Assembly: GCA_028824415.1 (NCBI GenBank)
Contig: JAPPDX010000048.1
Coordinates: 24,395-88,394 of the forward strand
Length of the DNA stretch: 64,000 nt
Origin: a bacterium
GTDB lineage: Bacteria; Actinomycetota; Acidimicrobiia; Acidimicrobiales; CATQHL01
Reading direction: 5' to 3'
The translations under genes and the position numbers were made by a program. The notes under the pieces were generated by a model that was given only the letters and a program-made list of their open reading frames with translations, had not been told where the DNA came from and made no database searches. Positions 25,669 to 34,653 of the stretch are shown here, piece after piece. How positions within the stretch are numbered: position 1 is the first letter of the stretch; each line of letters opens with the position of its first letter.

Positions 25669-28600
25669 TCAGTCGCGGGGCACAACCCCCGCACCGGCCG
25701 ACTGCAGGGATCGGGCGGCACCGCGGCGCTCGGCGATCACCAGGCTGGCCCCGCCGGGTCGCATCGTCACGCCGTACAGGCTGTCGGCGATCTCCATGGT
25801 GGGTTTCTGGTGCGTCACCAGGATGAGTTGCGCACTCGAGCGGAATTCCTCCAGCAGCCGCAGGAAGCGGTGCAGGTTCAAGTCGTCGAGCGCGGCGTCC
25901 ACCTCGTCGAGCACGTAGAACGGGGAGCCCTGGGAACGGAAGACCGCGAACAGGAACGCCAGCGCCGCCAGCGAGCGCTCGCCTCCCGACAGCAGGGCCA
26001 GGCGTCGCAGGCTCTTGCCCGCGGGCTGCGCCTCGATCTCCACGCCCGAGGCGAGCGGATCGTGCGGATCGGTGAGGGTCAGCCTGCCCGCGCCCCCGTC
26101 GAACAGCACGCCGAAGACCGTCTCGAAACTCTCGGCAACCTCGCGGTAGCAGCGGGAGAACGCCTCCAGGATCTCGCTGTCGACGCTCCGGACGAGCGTG
26201 GTGAGGTCGCGGCGGGCGCTGCGCACGTCCTCGATCTGGGCGGCCAGGTCGTCGTGGCGCTGGCGCAGGCTGTCGTGTTCCTGTACGGCCAGGGGGTTCA
26301 CCGGGCCGATTCCGCGCAGCAGACCCTCGAGTTCCCGTATGCGTTCGGCGGCGCTGACCCCTTCGGGGAGGTCGGGCTGCGCCGCGCCCATGGCCTGGAC
26401 CTCGTCGCAGTCATGGCGGCTGTGCAGGGTCTCGACGACCGACTCGATCCGCAGGCGGACCTCGTCCTCGGTGCGTTGCGCGCCCAGCAGCAACTCGCCG
26501 ATCTCGGCGACCGAGGCCGCCAGCTCTGCTCGCCTCCGGCGATCCCCGTCGAGCCGCGCGGCGGTGACCCTGCCGGCCTCCGCCAGTTGGCGCTGCCGCG
26601 CCCGCAACCGCTCCAGGCCCCGCCGGCACTCGCCGGCGCTGTGGGCCAGCCGCTCGGCCGACTCCGCCAGGACGGCGCTGCGCCGGGCGTCGACGCCGGC
26701 GGAGGCGACCGCCGCCTCGTGGCCTCCGAGGCGGGCCCGGATCTCGTCGCGGCGTTCGGCCAGCACCGCGCGGCGCGCCTCGATCTCGGACTCCCGGCGA
26801 TCCAGTGACCTCCGCTCGGCGTCGAGGTCGCTGCGGCGCCGCTGCAACCCCGCCGCGGCCTCGTGGGCCACCGCCTCGGACGCCTCGACGGACCGCTGCA
26901 GCTCCGCCAGTCGGCCGGCCGCCTCGTCGGCCTGGCGGCGATGCGCCCGGGCCCGCTCGGTCAGCTCCTGCAGGCGTTCGGCGGCGCCGTCGGCATCGGA
27001 AGCCACGGCTCCGGCGTGACGGGCGGCATCGGCGGCCCGCCGGCCGGCGTCGGCCAGACGCTGACCGGCCGTCCTGCACGTCTCGGCGGCAGCGGCGTGC
27101 ACCGACTCCGCCGAGGCGGCCACGGCGGATGCTTCACCGAGAATCCGATCGGCCTCCGCCAGCGAGACCTCGGCGCTCTCGAGCCGCTCCCGGGACTCAG
27201 CCAGCGCCTCGCCGGTGGCTCCCGAGCGGTGGACGCCCACCCGCCATCCGGTCGGTGAGAAGCAATCGCCCGCCGGGGTGACGACGGTTGCGCCGGGGTG
27301 CTCGGCAACGGCGTCGCAGGCCTCCTGCCAACTCGGCACCACGACGACCGCGCCGATGAGGCCGTCGAGGACCTCATCGGTGGCGGCCTGCTTGCCGTGC
27401 ACGTGGGGGCGCAGCGGCCGGCCGGCCCGAGGCGGTCCGTCAGCGGCGCGGATCGGCAGCACCGCTCCGGCAGCCTTCGCCCGGACCAGCGCCTCCAGGG
27501 CCGGTCGGGCTGCCGCCGGGCCGTCCAGGACGGCCGCGGCGAGGGCATCTCCGGCTGCGGCCTCAAAGGCCGCCTCCCAGCCCTCCTCCACCGCCACCAG
27601 ATCGCCGAGCGCACCCAGCACACCGGTACTGCCGGTCAGGACCTCCATGCCCGAACGCGCCCGCACGTCACCCATCGCCAGGTCCAGCGCCTCGACCCGG
27701 GCCCGCCACCGGCTTTGCTCGCCGTCGGCGGCGGCTCGCTCCTCCCGGGCGGCGCTCTCCGCCGCGGCGGCCTCCGCCCGGCGCTGCTCGGTCGCCTGCA
27801 GTGCTGCGGCGGCGGCCTCCTCCTCGGCGCGGCACGCGGCTAGTTCCTGCTCGGCGCGGCCGGAGGATTCCTCCGCGGCGGCGCGCCGCTCGGCCAGCCG
27901 GTCGGCGCGTCCGGCCAGTTCGGCCACCTCCGCCTCGGCCCGGTCGGCCACGTCACCGAGCGCCCCGAGGCGCCCCCGCAGCTGCGCCGCCGCGGCGCGG
28001 TCGCCGGCGGCCCCGGAGGCCTCGGTGCGGGCCGCGTGCGCCTGCGCGTCGGCCGCCAGCAGTGAGGCGGCGGCCTCGAGGCGATCCCGCTCGGCCGCCA
28101 GCTCCGTCCCGGATGTGTCCAACTCGCCCAGACTGACCTCGATGCGGGCGGACTCATCGGCGAGGGAGGCCAGCAGGTCGCCGGCCAGCGCGCCGTGGCG
28201 GCGCCGCTCGTAGTCCTGCTGGCGCCGGCCGATAGCCCGCTGGGCCTCCCCGAGGAGCTCCTCCAGCGCCGCGAGGCGCTCGCTGGCGGTGGCCAGCGCC
28301 ACGTGGCCCGGGGCCGACAGGCGGGTCTCGGCCTCGGCGATGCGCCCGTCGAGGGCGGCCAGCTCCCGGGTGGTGGCGGCGCGGCGGTCCGCCAGGTCGC
28401 GCCGTTCGGTCGCCGCGAGGCGCCGGCGCTCCCGCAGTTCGGCGAGTTCGGCACCGAGGCGGTGGATCTGCAGGGCGGTCAACTCGGCGGCGAGTGCGCC
28501 GTGGCGGCGCGCCACCGAGGCCTGCCGCTCCAGGGGCCGCAGTGCCCGGCGGACCTCGTTCAGCTGGTCACCGAGGCGCGCCAGGTTCGCCTCGGTGTCC

Positions 28601-29145
28601 TCCAACCGCCGCAGCGCCTTCTCCTTGCGCACCCGGTAGGCGGACACACCGGCGGCCTCCTCGAGGATGGCGCGGCGCTCGGCGGGCTTGGCCTGGAGCA
28701 CCGCGTCGATGTGCCCCTGCGAGACGATCACGTGCCGATGCCGTCCCACACCCGCAGCCGAGAGCATCTCGGCGATGTCGATGAGCCGGGCCTGCGTGGC
28801 GTTGATGGCGTAGGCGCTGTCGCCGCTGCGGAACAGCGTGCGGCTGATGGCTACCTCGTCGAGCTCCAGGGGCAGGCGGCGATCGGCGTTGTCGAAGGTG
28901 AGGGTGACCTCCGCCCGTCCCAGCGCCGACCGGCCGGGGTTCCCCGCGAAGATCACGTCGTCCATCTGCTGGGAGCGCAGCGCCGTGGGCGACTGCGAGC
29001 CAAGGACCCAGCTGATGGCGTCGACGATGTTGGACTTGCCGCTCCCGTTGGGGCCCACGATCACCGACAACCCGGGCGCGAAGTCGATCGTCGTGGTGTC
29101 GGCGAACGACTTGAAACCCTTCAGCGTGAGGGCCTGCAGGTACAC
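25669..29145 (-). CDS. smc: chromosome segregation protein SMC
   Basis: 1158 residues, full length. The head has Walker A GPNGSGKSNIVDAISWVLG and the C-terminal signature LSGGERSLAALAFLFAVFRS with Walker B YVLDEVDAALDD. Two long Ala/Arg/Glu-rich coiled coils flank a hinge around residues 510-640 (VLGALGDLVAVEEGWEAAFE). It is the condensin ATPase that organises the chromosome with ScpAB, which are not here. GTG 29145 gives the usual MYLQALTLKGFKSFA start and overlaps the very end of the Fpg-like gene. Confidence 0.97.
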   Translation of the reverse strand: MYLQALTLKGFKSFADTTTIDFAPGLSVIVGPNGSGKSNIVDAISWVLGSQSPTALRSQQMDDVIFAGNPGRSALGRAEVTLTFDNADRRLPLELDEVAISRTLFRSGDSAYAINATQARLIDIAEMLSAAGVGRHRHVIVSQGHIDAVLQAKPAERRAILEEAAGVSAYRVRKEKALRRLEDTEANLARLGDQLNEVRRALRPLERQASVARRHGALAAELTALQIHRLGAELAELRERRRLAATERRDLADRRAATTRELAALDGRIAEAETRLSAPGHVALATASERLAALEELLGEAQRAIGRRQQDYERRRHGALAGDLLASLADESARIEVSLGELDTSGTELAAERDRLEAAASLLAADAQAHAARTEASGAAGDRAAAAQLRGRLGALGDVADRAEAEVAELAGRADRLAERRAAAEESSGRAEQELAACRAEEEAAAAALQATEQRRAEAAAAESAAREERAAADGEQSRWRARVEALDLAMGDVRARSGMEVLTGSTGVLGALGDLVAVEEGWEAAFEAAAGDALAAAVLDGPAAARPALEALVRAKAAGAVLPIRAADGPPRAGRPLRPHVHGKQAATDEVLDGLIGAVVVVPSWQEACDAVAEHPGATVVTPAGDCFSPTGWRVGVHRSGATGEALAESRERLESAEVSLAEADRILGEASAVAASAESVHAAAAETCRTAGQRLADAGRRAADAARHAGAVASDADGAAERLQELTERARAHRRQADEAAGRLAELQRSVEASEAVAHEAAAGLQRRRSDLDAERRSLDRRESEIEARRAVLAERRDEIRARLGGHEAAVASAGVDARRSAVLAESAERLAHSAGECRRGLERLRARQRQLAEAGRVTAARLDGDRRRRAELAASVAEIGELLLGAQRTEDEVRLRIESVVETLHSRHDCDEVQAMGAAQPDLPEGVSAAERIRELEGLLRGIGPVNPLAVQEHDSLRQRHDDLAAQIEDVRSARRDLTTLVRSVDSEILEAFSRCYREVAESFETVFGVLFDGGAGRLTLTDPHDPLASGVEIEAQPAGKSLRRLALLSGGERSLAALAFLFAVFRSQGSPFYVLDEVDAALDDLNLHRFLRLLEEFRSSAQLILVTHQKPTMEIADSLYGVTMRPGGASLVIAERRGAARSLQSAGAGVVPRD

Positions 29146-29147
29146 CG

Positions 29148-29975
29148 CTACACCTGTGACTGCTCGCAGTAGTAGGTCCAGCGCCCCCGGTACTTGACCC
29201 GCACGATCGGCCGGCGCGAGCGCGGGCTCAACCGGCCGTGCCTGCGGTAGACGTTGTGATGATTCTGGTACGCGCCGGGCTCCCCCGACGGCGACAGGAA
29301 GTGATTGTCCTCCAGCGTGGAGCCCCGGTACTTCACGGCGTCGTGCAGCACCTCGACGATGGCGCGCCACAGCCGGCGGATCTCCTGGCGTCCCAGCGAA
29401 TCGGTCATCCGGTCGTGGCGCAGCCCGGCGTTGAAGAGGATCTCGTCCGCGTACATGTCGCCGACGCCGACGATCGCCCCGGAATTGGTCAGGAAGGCCT
29501 TCAGGTAGATCGGGCGGGGCGGCGCCGCCAGCAGGCTGGAGAAGTCGGTCCAGGAGAGCGAGGTGGTGAGCGGGTCGATGCCCACCGGCTGCTGCTCCAG
29601 CACCTGATCGGGGCTCAGCAGGCGCATCCGGGCCCCCTCCTTGAAGTCCAGCAGGCGCAACCCGCCGTACTGCGTGAACGTGATGAGCAGGCGCGTGGAG
29701 GGATCCACCTTGTCCCTGTTGGGCTGGCGGCGCAGATGGCCGCCGGCGCCGAGGGTGACGCCCATGATCTCCTCGTTGTCGAAGGTGATCAGGAGCTGCA
29801 TGCCCTGGCGGGTGATCTCGCCGGTGATCTTCGCCCGGTCCAGCCGCTCGTTCAGTTCCTCGGCGCTGTGCGGGGTGACGCTCTCGGACAGCACCGCGAC
29901 CGTCTTCACCCGCCTGTCCAGGATCTCGCGCTCCAACTCACGTCGCACGACCTCTACTTCAGGTGACTCGATCAT
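29148..29975 (-). CDS. Fpg/MutM-family protein lacking key catalytic residues
   Basis: 275 residues aligned throughout with formamidopyrimidine-DNA glycosylase, including the H2TH region (GAIVGVGDMYADEILFNAGL). However, the N-terminus reads MIESPEVEVV where active enzymes have MPELPEVE, so the catalytic Pro2 is Ile (Glu3 is kept). The beta-hairpin Lys57 position is Met (RQGMQLLITF), and the C-terminal zinc finger keeps one cysteine only (TYYCEQS). It is therefore probably a non-catalytic or altered relative that may still bind DNA. No alternative start restores Pro2. It lies between rnc and smc, overlapping rnc by 17 bases, the normal mutM position in actinobacteria. Confidence 0.85.
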   Translation of the reverse strand: MIESPEVEVVRRELEREILDRRVKTVAVLSESVTPHSAEELNERLDRAKITGEITRQGMQLLITFDNEEIMGVTLGAGGHLRRQPNRDKVDPSTRLLITFTQYGGLRLLDFKEGARMRLLSPDQVLEQQPVGIDPLTTSLSWTDFSSLLAAPPRPIYLKAFLTNSGAIVGVGDMYADEILFNAGLRHDRMTDSLGRQEIRRLWRAIVEVLHDAVKYRGSTLEDNHFLSPSGEPGAYQNHHNVYRRHGRLSPRSRRPIVRVKYRGRWTYYCEQSQV

Positions 29976-30771
29976 GGTGTCCTTCAGAATCGTCTCCGGC
30001 CACCGCAGGGCCACCTGACATCTTCGCATCCGCGCCGGCGGCGTCCGGGGATGGCGGCTCGGGCGCCGGGGGCGCCCGGTAGAGGGCCAGCGCTGCCCGG
30101 GCGGCCGCCTGCTCGGCCTGCTTCTTGGTGCGTCCCTCGCCGGCGCCGTACTCGACGCCGGCGATCAGCACGACGGCCCGCCAGAGGAGGTCGTGGTCGG
30201 GTCCGGTGTGGCTCAACCGGTAGCTCGGCGACGCCCCCTCGACGTGCGCGGCCTGTTCCTGCAGGACGGTCTTGTGGTCGTCCCGTCCCGGATCCCGCGC
30301 CGTGTCGGCAATGCGCTCGGCGAGCAGGGAGAGCACCAGCCGGCGGGCCGGCTCCCAGCCGCCGTCCAGGTACACGGCGCCGATCAGGGCCTCGGCCGCG
30401 TCCGCCAGGATGGAACGCTTGTGTCGACCGCCCGCCGCCTCCTCCCCCCGACCCATCAGCAGTGCCTCGCCGAGCCGCAGCTCGCCGGCCACCTCCGCCA
30501 GGCAGTCGGACGACACCACCGAGGCCCGAACCTTGGCGAGTTGCCCCACAGTCAGGTCGGGATAGGTGGTGTAGAGATGTTCGGAGACGACGGTGTCCAG
30601 TACGGCGTCGCCCAACAACTCGAGACGCTCGTTGGAGTCGGGTCTGGCCCCGCCGATCGGCCGCTGCTCGGCCACCCACGAGCGGTGACGCAGCGCCAGT
30701 TCCCTCAGCGCCTCGTCAGCGAACCGGTAGCCGGTTCGCTCCGTCAGGTTGTCGAGGTCGTCGGTGGCCAC
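29959..30771 (-). CDS. rnc: ribonuclease III
   Basis: 270 residues with the endonuclease signature NERLELLGDAVLDTVVSEHL, the second catalytic cluster (ILADAAEALIGAVYLDGGW) and a C-terminal dsRNA-binding domain (about 165-235, ending GRTKKQAEQAAARAAL). It processes rRNA precursors and structured RNA. A 35-residue tail is extra. ATG 30771 directly abuts the acpP stop. Confidence 0.96.
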   Translation of the reverse strand: MATDDLDNLTERTGYRFADEALRELALRHRSWVAEQRPIGGARPDSNERLELLGDAVLDTVVSEHLYTTYPDLTVGQLAKVRASVVSSDCLAEVAGELRLGEALLMGRGEEAAGGRHKRSILADAAEALIGAVYLDGGWEPARRLVLSLLAERIADTARDPGRDDHKTVLQEQAAHVEGASPSYRLSHTGPDHDLLWRAVVLIAGVEYGAGEGRTKKQAEQAAARAALALYRAPPAPEPPSPDAAGADAKMSGGPAVAGDDSEGHHDRVT

Positions 30772-31062
30772 TCAGCCGAGGCGAGCCTCGACGTAGTCGA
30801 CCGCGTCGCGGACGGTCCGCAGGTCCTGCAGGTCCTCGTCGTCGATGCGGAATCCCACGGTGCGCTCGCCGAACTCCTCCTCGAGCGCCTCGACCAGTTC
30901 GATCAGCGCCAGCGAGTCGGCCTCGAGGTCGTCGAGGAAGGAGTCGCCCTCGGAGATGTCGGCGGGTTCGATCTCGAGGATGTCGGCCAGCCGACCCTTG
31001 ATCTGCTCCAGGATCTCCGACCGCGGCATCGGACTCTGCGAAACGTGGGTCTCGGCCGGCAC
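30772..31062 (-). CDS. acpP: acyl carrier protein
   Basis: 96 residues with the phosphopantetheine serine in LEADSLALIELVEALEEEF and strongly acidic helices. It carries the growing acyl chain in type II fatty acid synthesis. GGAGG precedes GTG 31062; an in-frame ATG at 31029 would trim 11 residues. It sits between plsX and rnc, the widespread plsX-acpP-rnc arrangement. Confidence 0.94.
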   Translation of the reverse strand: MPAETHVSQSPMPRSEILEQIKGRLADILEIEPADISEGDSFLDDLEADSLALIELVEALEEEFGERTVGFRIDDEDLQDLRTVRDAVDYVEARLG

Positions 31063-31120
31063 GGCTCCTGCCTCCTCTCGACACCGGGCGCGCCGGGCGG
31101 CACGCCGCGGAAGTTGGATC

Positions 31121-32110
31121 CTACCCGGTGACCGCGCGGGCGATCTGCGACACGATCCCAGCCGCCGCCAACCCGTGCGCCACCCCGATGGCGCTGGCGA
31201 TGGCCTTGGGGCTCGAGGACCCGTGTGAGATCGTGCACACGCCCCGAACTCCCAGCAGCACCGCGCCGCCGGTGTTGTCGGGGTCGAACGTCTCGTAGAG
31301 GCCCAACAGCGCGGGGAAGAAAAGGTCGGCCCCCGCCCGGGCCTCGGGGGAGCTGTCGGCCAGGCGGATGATCTCCTCCGCGATGACGCTCGCCACGCCC
31401 TCGGCGGTCTTCAGCATCACGTTGCCGGTGAAGCCGTCGGTGACGATCACGTCCGCGCAGTCCAGCAGCAGGTCGCGCCCCTCCACGTTGCCCACGAAGC
31501 GGGCACCGGCGCGTTCCTGCCAGGCCTCGTCGTCCAGGAGTGCGAAGACATCCTTGACGAGGGCGGAGCCCTTGCCGGCCTCCTCGCCGATGGACAGCAA
31601 CCCCACCCGCGGCTCGGCGACGCCGAATCCGGCTCGGCTGTACACGGCGCCCATGCGGGCGAACTGCACCAGCCAGGCGGCCGTGCAGTCCGAGTTGGCC
31701 CCGACGTCCAGCACCACCGTGGGGGTCGCCCGTCCGGGCACCGGGAAGGGGCAGGCCACCGCCGGGCGCACCACGCCCTTGATCCGCCCGCATCGCAGCA
31801 GCGCGCTGGCCATGGCGGCGCCGGTGTTCCCGGCGGAGACCATGGCACAGGCCCGGCCGTCACGCACGGCCTCGGCCGCCCGCACCACCGAGGAGTCCTT
31901 CAGGCGCCGGACGCTGGCGCCGGGGTCGGCCTCCATGCCGACGACCTGCCGTGCCGGAATCACCTCCAGGCCGCTGGCGTCGAGCTGCTCGGGCGGGCCC
32001 ACCAGCACCACGCCGTGTCCCCCCTCCGCCGCCATGCGGGCACCCTCGACGATCGCTTCGGGGGCGTTGTCGCCCCCCATGGCGTCGACGGCGACCGGCA
32101 GCGCGCTCAC
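31121..32110 (-). CDS. plsX: phosphate acyltransferase PlsX
   Basis: 329 residues, full length. It makes acyl-phosphate from acyl-ACP for glycerol-3-phosphate acylation. Landmarks are VAVDAMGGDNAPEAIVEGA at the start, SAGNTGAAMASALLRCGRI, LDVGANSDCTAAWLVQFARMG and IVTDGFTGNVMLKTAEG. It lies downstream of rpmF and upstream of acpP. Confidence 0.96.
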   Translation of the reverse strand: MSALPVAVDAMGGDNAPEAIVEGARMAAEGGHGVVLVGPPEQLDASGLEVIPARQVVGMEADPGASVRRLKDSSVVRAAEAVRDGRACAMVSAGNTGAAMASALLRCGRIKGVVRPAVACPFPVPGRATPTVVLDVGANSDCTAAWLVQFARMGAVYSRAGFGVAEPRVGLLSIGEEAGKGSALVKDVFALLDDEAWQERAGARFVGNVEGRDLLLDCADVIVTDGFTGNVMLKTAEGVASVIAEEIIRLADSSPEARAGADLFFPALLGLYETFDPDNTGGAVLLGVRGVCTISHGSSSPKAIASAIGVAHGLAAAGIVSQIARAVTG

Positions 32111-32179
32111 GGTGACCGCAGGGACCGACGGTTGCTCGAGGTGTCGGCGGCAGGTCGGCTCACCGGCCGGCAGACCACC

Positions 32180-32359
32180 TCAGTCGAATTCGAGTGCCTG
32201 GCGGCCGCCGTACCAGCCGCACTGCGCGCAGACACGGTGCGGCAGTTTGGCGGCCCCGCAGCGGGGGCACACCGAGCGGGACGGTGCGTCCAGCCGCCAT
32301 GCGGCGGCCTGGCGGCTGCGGGAGCGAGCCTTGGAGGTCTTCTTCTTGGGAACGGCCAC
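32180..32359 (-). CDS. rpmF: 50S ribosomal protein L32
   Basis: 59 residues: starts MAVPKKKTSKARSRSRQAA and has a zinc ribbon with CPRCGAAKLPHRVCAQCG (CxxC twice). GTG 32359 gives the canonical N-terminus. It lies between YceD and plsX as in most bacteria. The zinc form suggests no zinc-free paralogue is being used here. Confidence 0.94.
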   Translation of the reverse strand: MAVPKKKTSKARSRSRQAAAWRLDAPSRSVCPRCGAAKLPHRVCAQCGWYGGRQALEFD

Positions 32360-32416
32360 ACAGTGACGGTAGCGGCCGCACCTGCTGGTTCCTCCAGGCT
32401 GGAGGCAGGGTTGGAG

Positions 32417-32935
32417 TCAGGGCTGGAAGTCGTCCAGCGCCGCCCAGCGCGGATCGCGGCGCTCCCCGAGATCCGCGGGATCCTCGACAGGCGGCGCCCC
32501 GTAGTACGAGCCTCCCGCCGGTCCGCCGCAGGACTCGCCGCAGAGCGGGGCCAGCGGCAGCGTCAACAGCACCACCTCGCGCAGCATCGGCGCCAGATCC
32601 ACGACCTCGCCGTCGAGGGGGAACGTCTCCCCCTCGGCGGGCACCGGCTCGAACACCTCGGTCACCGCCGGCGCCACGGGGACGTTCACGGGGCCCAGGC
32701 AGCGCCGACACTCGAGCTCCCAGCAGGCGCGCACCTCCCCCGAGCAGATGATGCGCCCCGCCTGCGCCTCCAGGGTGAGTTGCAGCTCGACGGCGTCGCC
32801 GGCGATGGCTCCGCCGCCGACCGCCAACTCCTCGAGCACCCGCGGGCCTTCGAGTTCCCGCCGCCGGCCGGGGGCGGCCAGCAGGTCGGCGACCTGGACC
32901 AGAACCGGGCGCGCCCCCGCGCGGGGCTCGCTCAC
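32417..32935 (-). CDS. YceD-family protein (DUF177)
   Basis: 172 residues. The characteristic ECRRCLGPVNVPV segment and the later PLCGESCGG supply four cysteines, a pattern seen in actinobacterial YceD proteins. The family is associated with 23S rRNA or ribosome accumulation in E. coli and plants and precedes rpmF almost universally, as here. It overlaps the upstream coiled-coil gene by four bases. Confidence 0.88.
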   Translation of the reverse strand: MSEPRAGARPVLVQVADLLAAPGRRRELEGPRVLEELAVGGGAIAGDAVELQLTLEAQAGRIICSGEVRACWELECRRCLGPVNVPVAPAVTEVFEPVPAEGETFPLDGEVVDLAPMLREVVLLTLPLAPLCGESCGGPAGGSYYGAPPVEDPADLGERRDPRWAALDDFQP

Positions 32936-33570
32936 TCCTCGTCTTGGTTGAAGAAGAGCGGGTCGGCCTCCTCGACCGGCTCCTCGCTCGGCGGGGCCGG
33001 CGGCATCGAGCCCTGCAGCTTCCTGCGCCCGTCCCGAACATTGCCGAGGGCGCGCTCCAGGGCCTCCTCGAAGCGGGCCAAATGCTCGTCGCAGTAGTCC
33101 TCGAGTTCGAGCCGCTGCCGGCGAGCCTGCTCCTCGGCCGCCTCCAGGATGCGGCGGGCCCGCGCCTCGGCCTGCTTGACGACCTCGGCGCGCTGCACCA
33201 TGCGCGCCGCCTCGGCCTTCACGTCGTCGATGATCTCCTCGGCGTCCCGGCGAGCCTTGGACAGATAGTCGTTGCGTTCCTTGATGAGCCAGCGGGCACT
33301 GCGCAGCGCCACCGGCAACCGGGCCCGGGCGATGCGGATCAACTCCAGGACGTGGTCACGATCCAGCCGCACCTGTGCGGTCAGGCTCGAGCCGCGCGCC
33401 CCACTGACGTACTGCTCGAGATCGGCGAGCGCCGCTTCCACGTCCTCGACGACCTCGCTGCCGCCTCCCGAGAGGGCGTCGAAGGGGTTGGGTTCCTCGA
33501 GCGACGATCCGGGCAACGGCTCGCGCGGGTCTTCGTCACCGGTCGCCAGCGGATCGTCGTAGGAGCTCAC
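32932..33570 (-). CDS. DivIVA-like coiled-coil protein, SepIVA type
   Basis: 212 residues: acidic disordered ends flank a helical core with two parts, LTAQVRLDRDHVLELIRIAR and a charged coiled coil (about 100-190, RDAEEIIDDVKAEAARMVQR onward). Gene order rnc/YceD/this protein matches mycobacterial Rv2925c-Rv2927c, where Rv2927c is SepIVA, a septation factor. A role in division is therefore inferred from synteny and architecture. It overlaps both neighbours by four bases. Confidence 0.78.
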   Translation of the reverse strand: MSSYDDPLATGDEDPREPLPGSSLEEPNPFDALSGGGSEVVEDVEAALADLEQYVSGARGSSLTAQVRLDRDHVLELIRIARARLPVALRSARWLIKERNDYLSKARRDAEEIIDDVKAEAARMVQRAEVVKQAEARARRILEAAEEQARRQRLELEDYCDEHLARFEEALERALGNVRDGRRKLQGSMPPAPPSEEPVEEADPLFFNQDEE

Positions 33571-34049
33571 GAGTTCGACCGGCGTTCCTTCAGGCGCTCC
33601 GCCACGGCGGCGGGCACCATCGAGTCCACGTTGCCGCCGAAGCCGGCGATCTCGCGGATGTACTTCGAGGCGATGAACGAACTGGCCGACGTGGACGGCA
33701 GGAACACGGTGCGCACACCGGCCACCTCCCGGTTCGTCTGGGCCATCTGCAACTCGTTCTCGAAGTCGGACACGGCTCGCAGGCCCTTCACGATGAAGTC
33801 GGCGTTCTCGCGCAGCGCCAGCGAGACGACCAGCTCACCGAACATGGTGGTCCGGACGTTGGAGAGGTGGGCGAACGTCTCCTTGAGCATGGCCTCGCGC
33901 TCGTCCATGTCGAAGAAGGTCCCACCCTTCTGCGGGTTGATCATCGCCGCCACGATCACCTCGTCGAACAGTTCGGCGGCCATCTCGACGATCTCCACAT
34001 GGCCGTTGTGCACGGGATCGAAGGAACCGGGGTAGAGCACGCGGACCAC
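33567..34049 (-). CDS. coaD: phosphopantetheine adenylyltransferase
   Basis: 160 residues. It makes dephospho-CoA from 4'-phosphopantetheine and ATP. The nucleotidyltransferase motif YPGSFDPVHNGHVEIVEMA is at the start and the second motif, STSASSFIASKYIREIAGFGG, near residue 125. GTG 34049 keeps the full first strand; a better-spaced Shine-Dalgarno (GAGGTGG) would point to GTG 34040, three codons later. It follows rsmD with no real gap, a standard pairing. Confidence 0.96.
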   Translation of the reverse strand: MVRVLYPGSFDPVHNGHVEIVEMAAELFDEVIVAAMINPQKGGTFFDMDEREAMLKETFAHLSNVRTTMFGELVVSLALRENADFIVKGLRAVSDFENELQMAQTNREVAGVRTVFLPSTSASSFIASKYIREIAGFGGNVDSMVPAAVAERLKERRSNS

Positions 34050-34050
34050 C

Positions 34051-34623
34051 TCAGTTGCTCCTCGGTGCTCCTGCGGGGGCCTCGGCGTCACCTGCGACTC
34101 GACGTCTCGCCATCTGCACAACGGTACTCCCCCGACGGCGCTCGGAGATGACTATCCAGTCCGGGTGGGCGGGCACGGCACGGCCCGATTCGGCGACCAG
34201 AATCCCGGCGTCCAGCCGTCCCAGCAGCCGCTCCCAGCCATGATCGGGAAAGTCGTACGGCGGGTCGCAGAACGCCACGTCGAAGGACTCCTCGGCCGAG
34301 CCCAACCAGCCGAGCACGTCGCCGTTCACGACACGGCAGCGGTCACCGAAGTCCAAGTCCGCGATGTTCCCCCGCAGGACCGCGGCCGTGGCACGGTGTC
34401 GCTCCACGAACGTGGCGTGCGCGGCACCCCGCGACAGGGCCTCCAGACCGAGGGCGCCGCTGCCGGCGAAAGCGTCGAGCACCACCGCACCCGCCAGGTC
34501 ACCGAGGCTGCCGAGCGCGGCGAAGATCGACTCGCGCACGCGGTCGGTGGTGGGGCGCACCCGGTCGCCGCGAGGGACCTTCAGGCGTCGCCCCCGGGCC
34601 TCGCCGGCGATGATGCGGGTCAT
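34051..34623 (-). CDS. rsmD: 16S rRNA (guanine966-N2)-methyltransferase RsmD
   Basis: 190 residues. SAM-binding fold with MTRIIAGEARGRRLKVP and RPTTDRVRESIFAALG at the start, VVLDAFAGSGALGLEALSRG, and the catalytic DPPY in FCDPPYDFPD. It modifies 30S during assembly. The short C-terminal tail carries extra Arg and Pro residues. Confidence 0.95.
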   Translation of the reverse strand: MTRIIAGEARGRRLKVPRGDRVRPTTDRVRESIFAALGSLGDLAGAVVLDAFAGSGALGLEALSRGAAHATFVERHRATAAVLRGNIADLDFGDRCRVVNGDVLGWLGSAEESFDVAFCDPPYDFPDHGWERLLGRLDAGILVAESGRAVPAHPDWIVISERRRGSTVVQMARRRVAGDAEAPAGAPRSN

Positions 34624-34653
34624 CGGCCGGTGCCCGTCACGAGAGTCGGCCGA

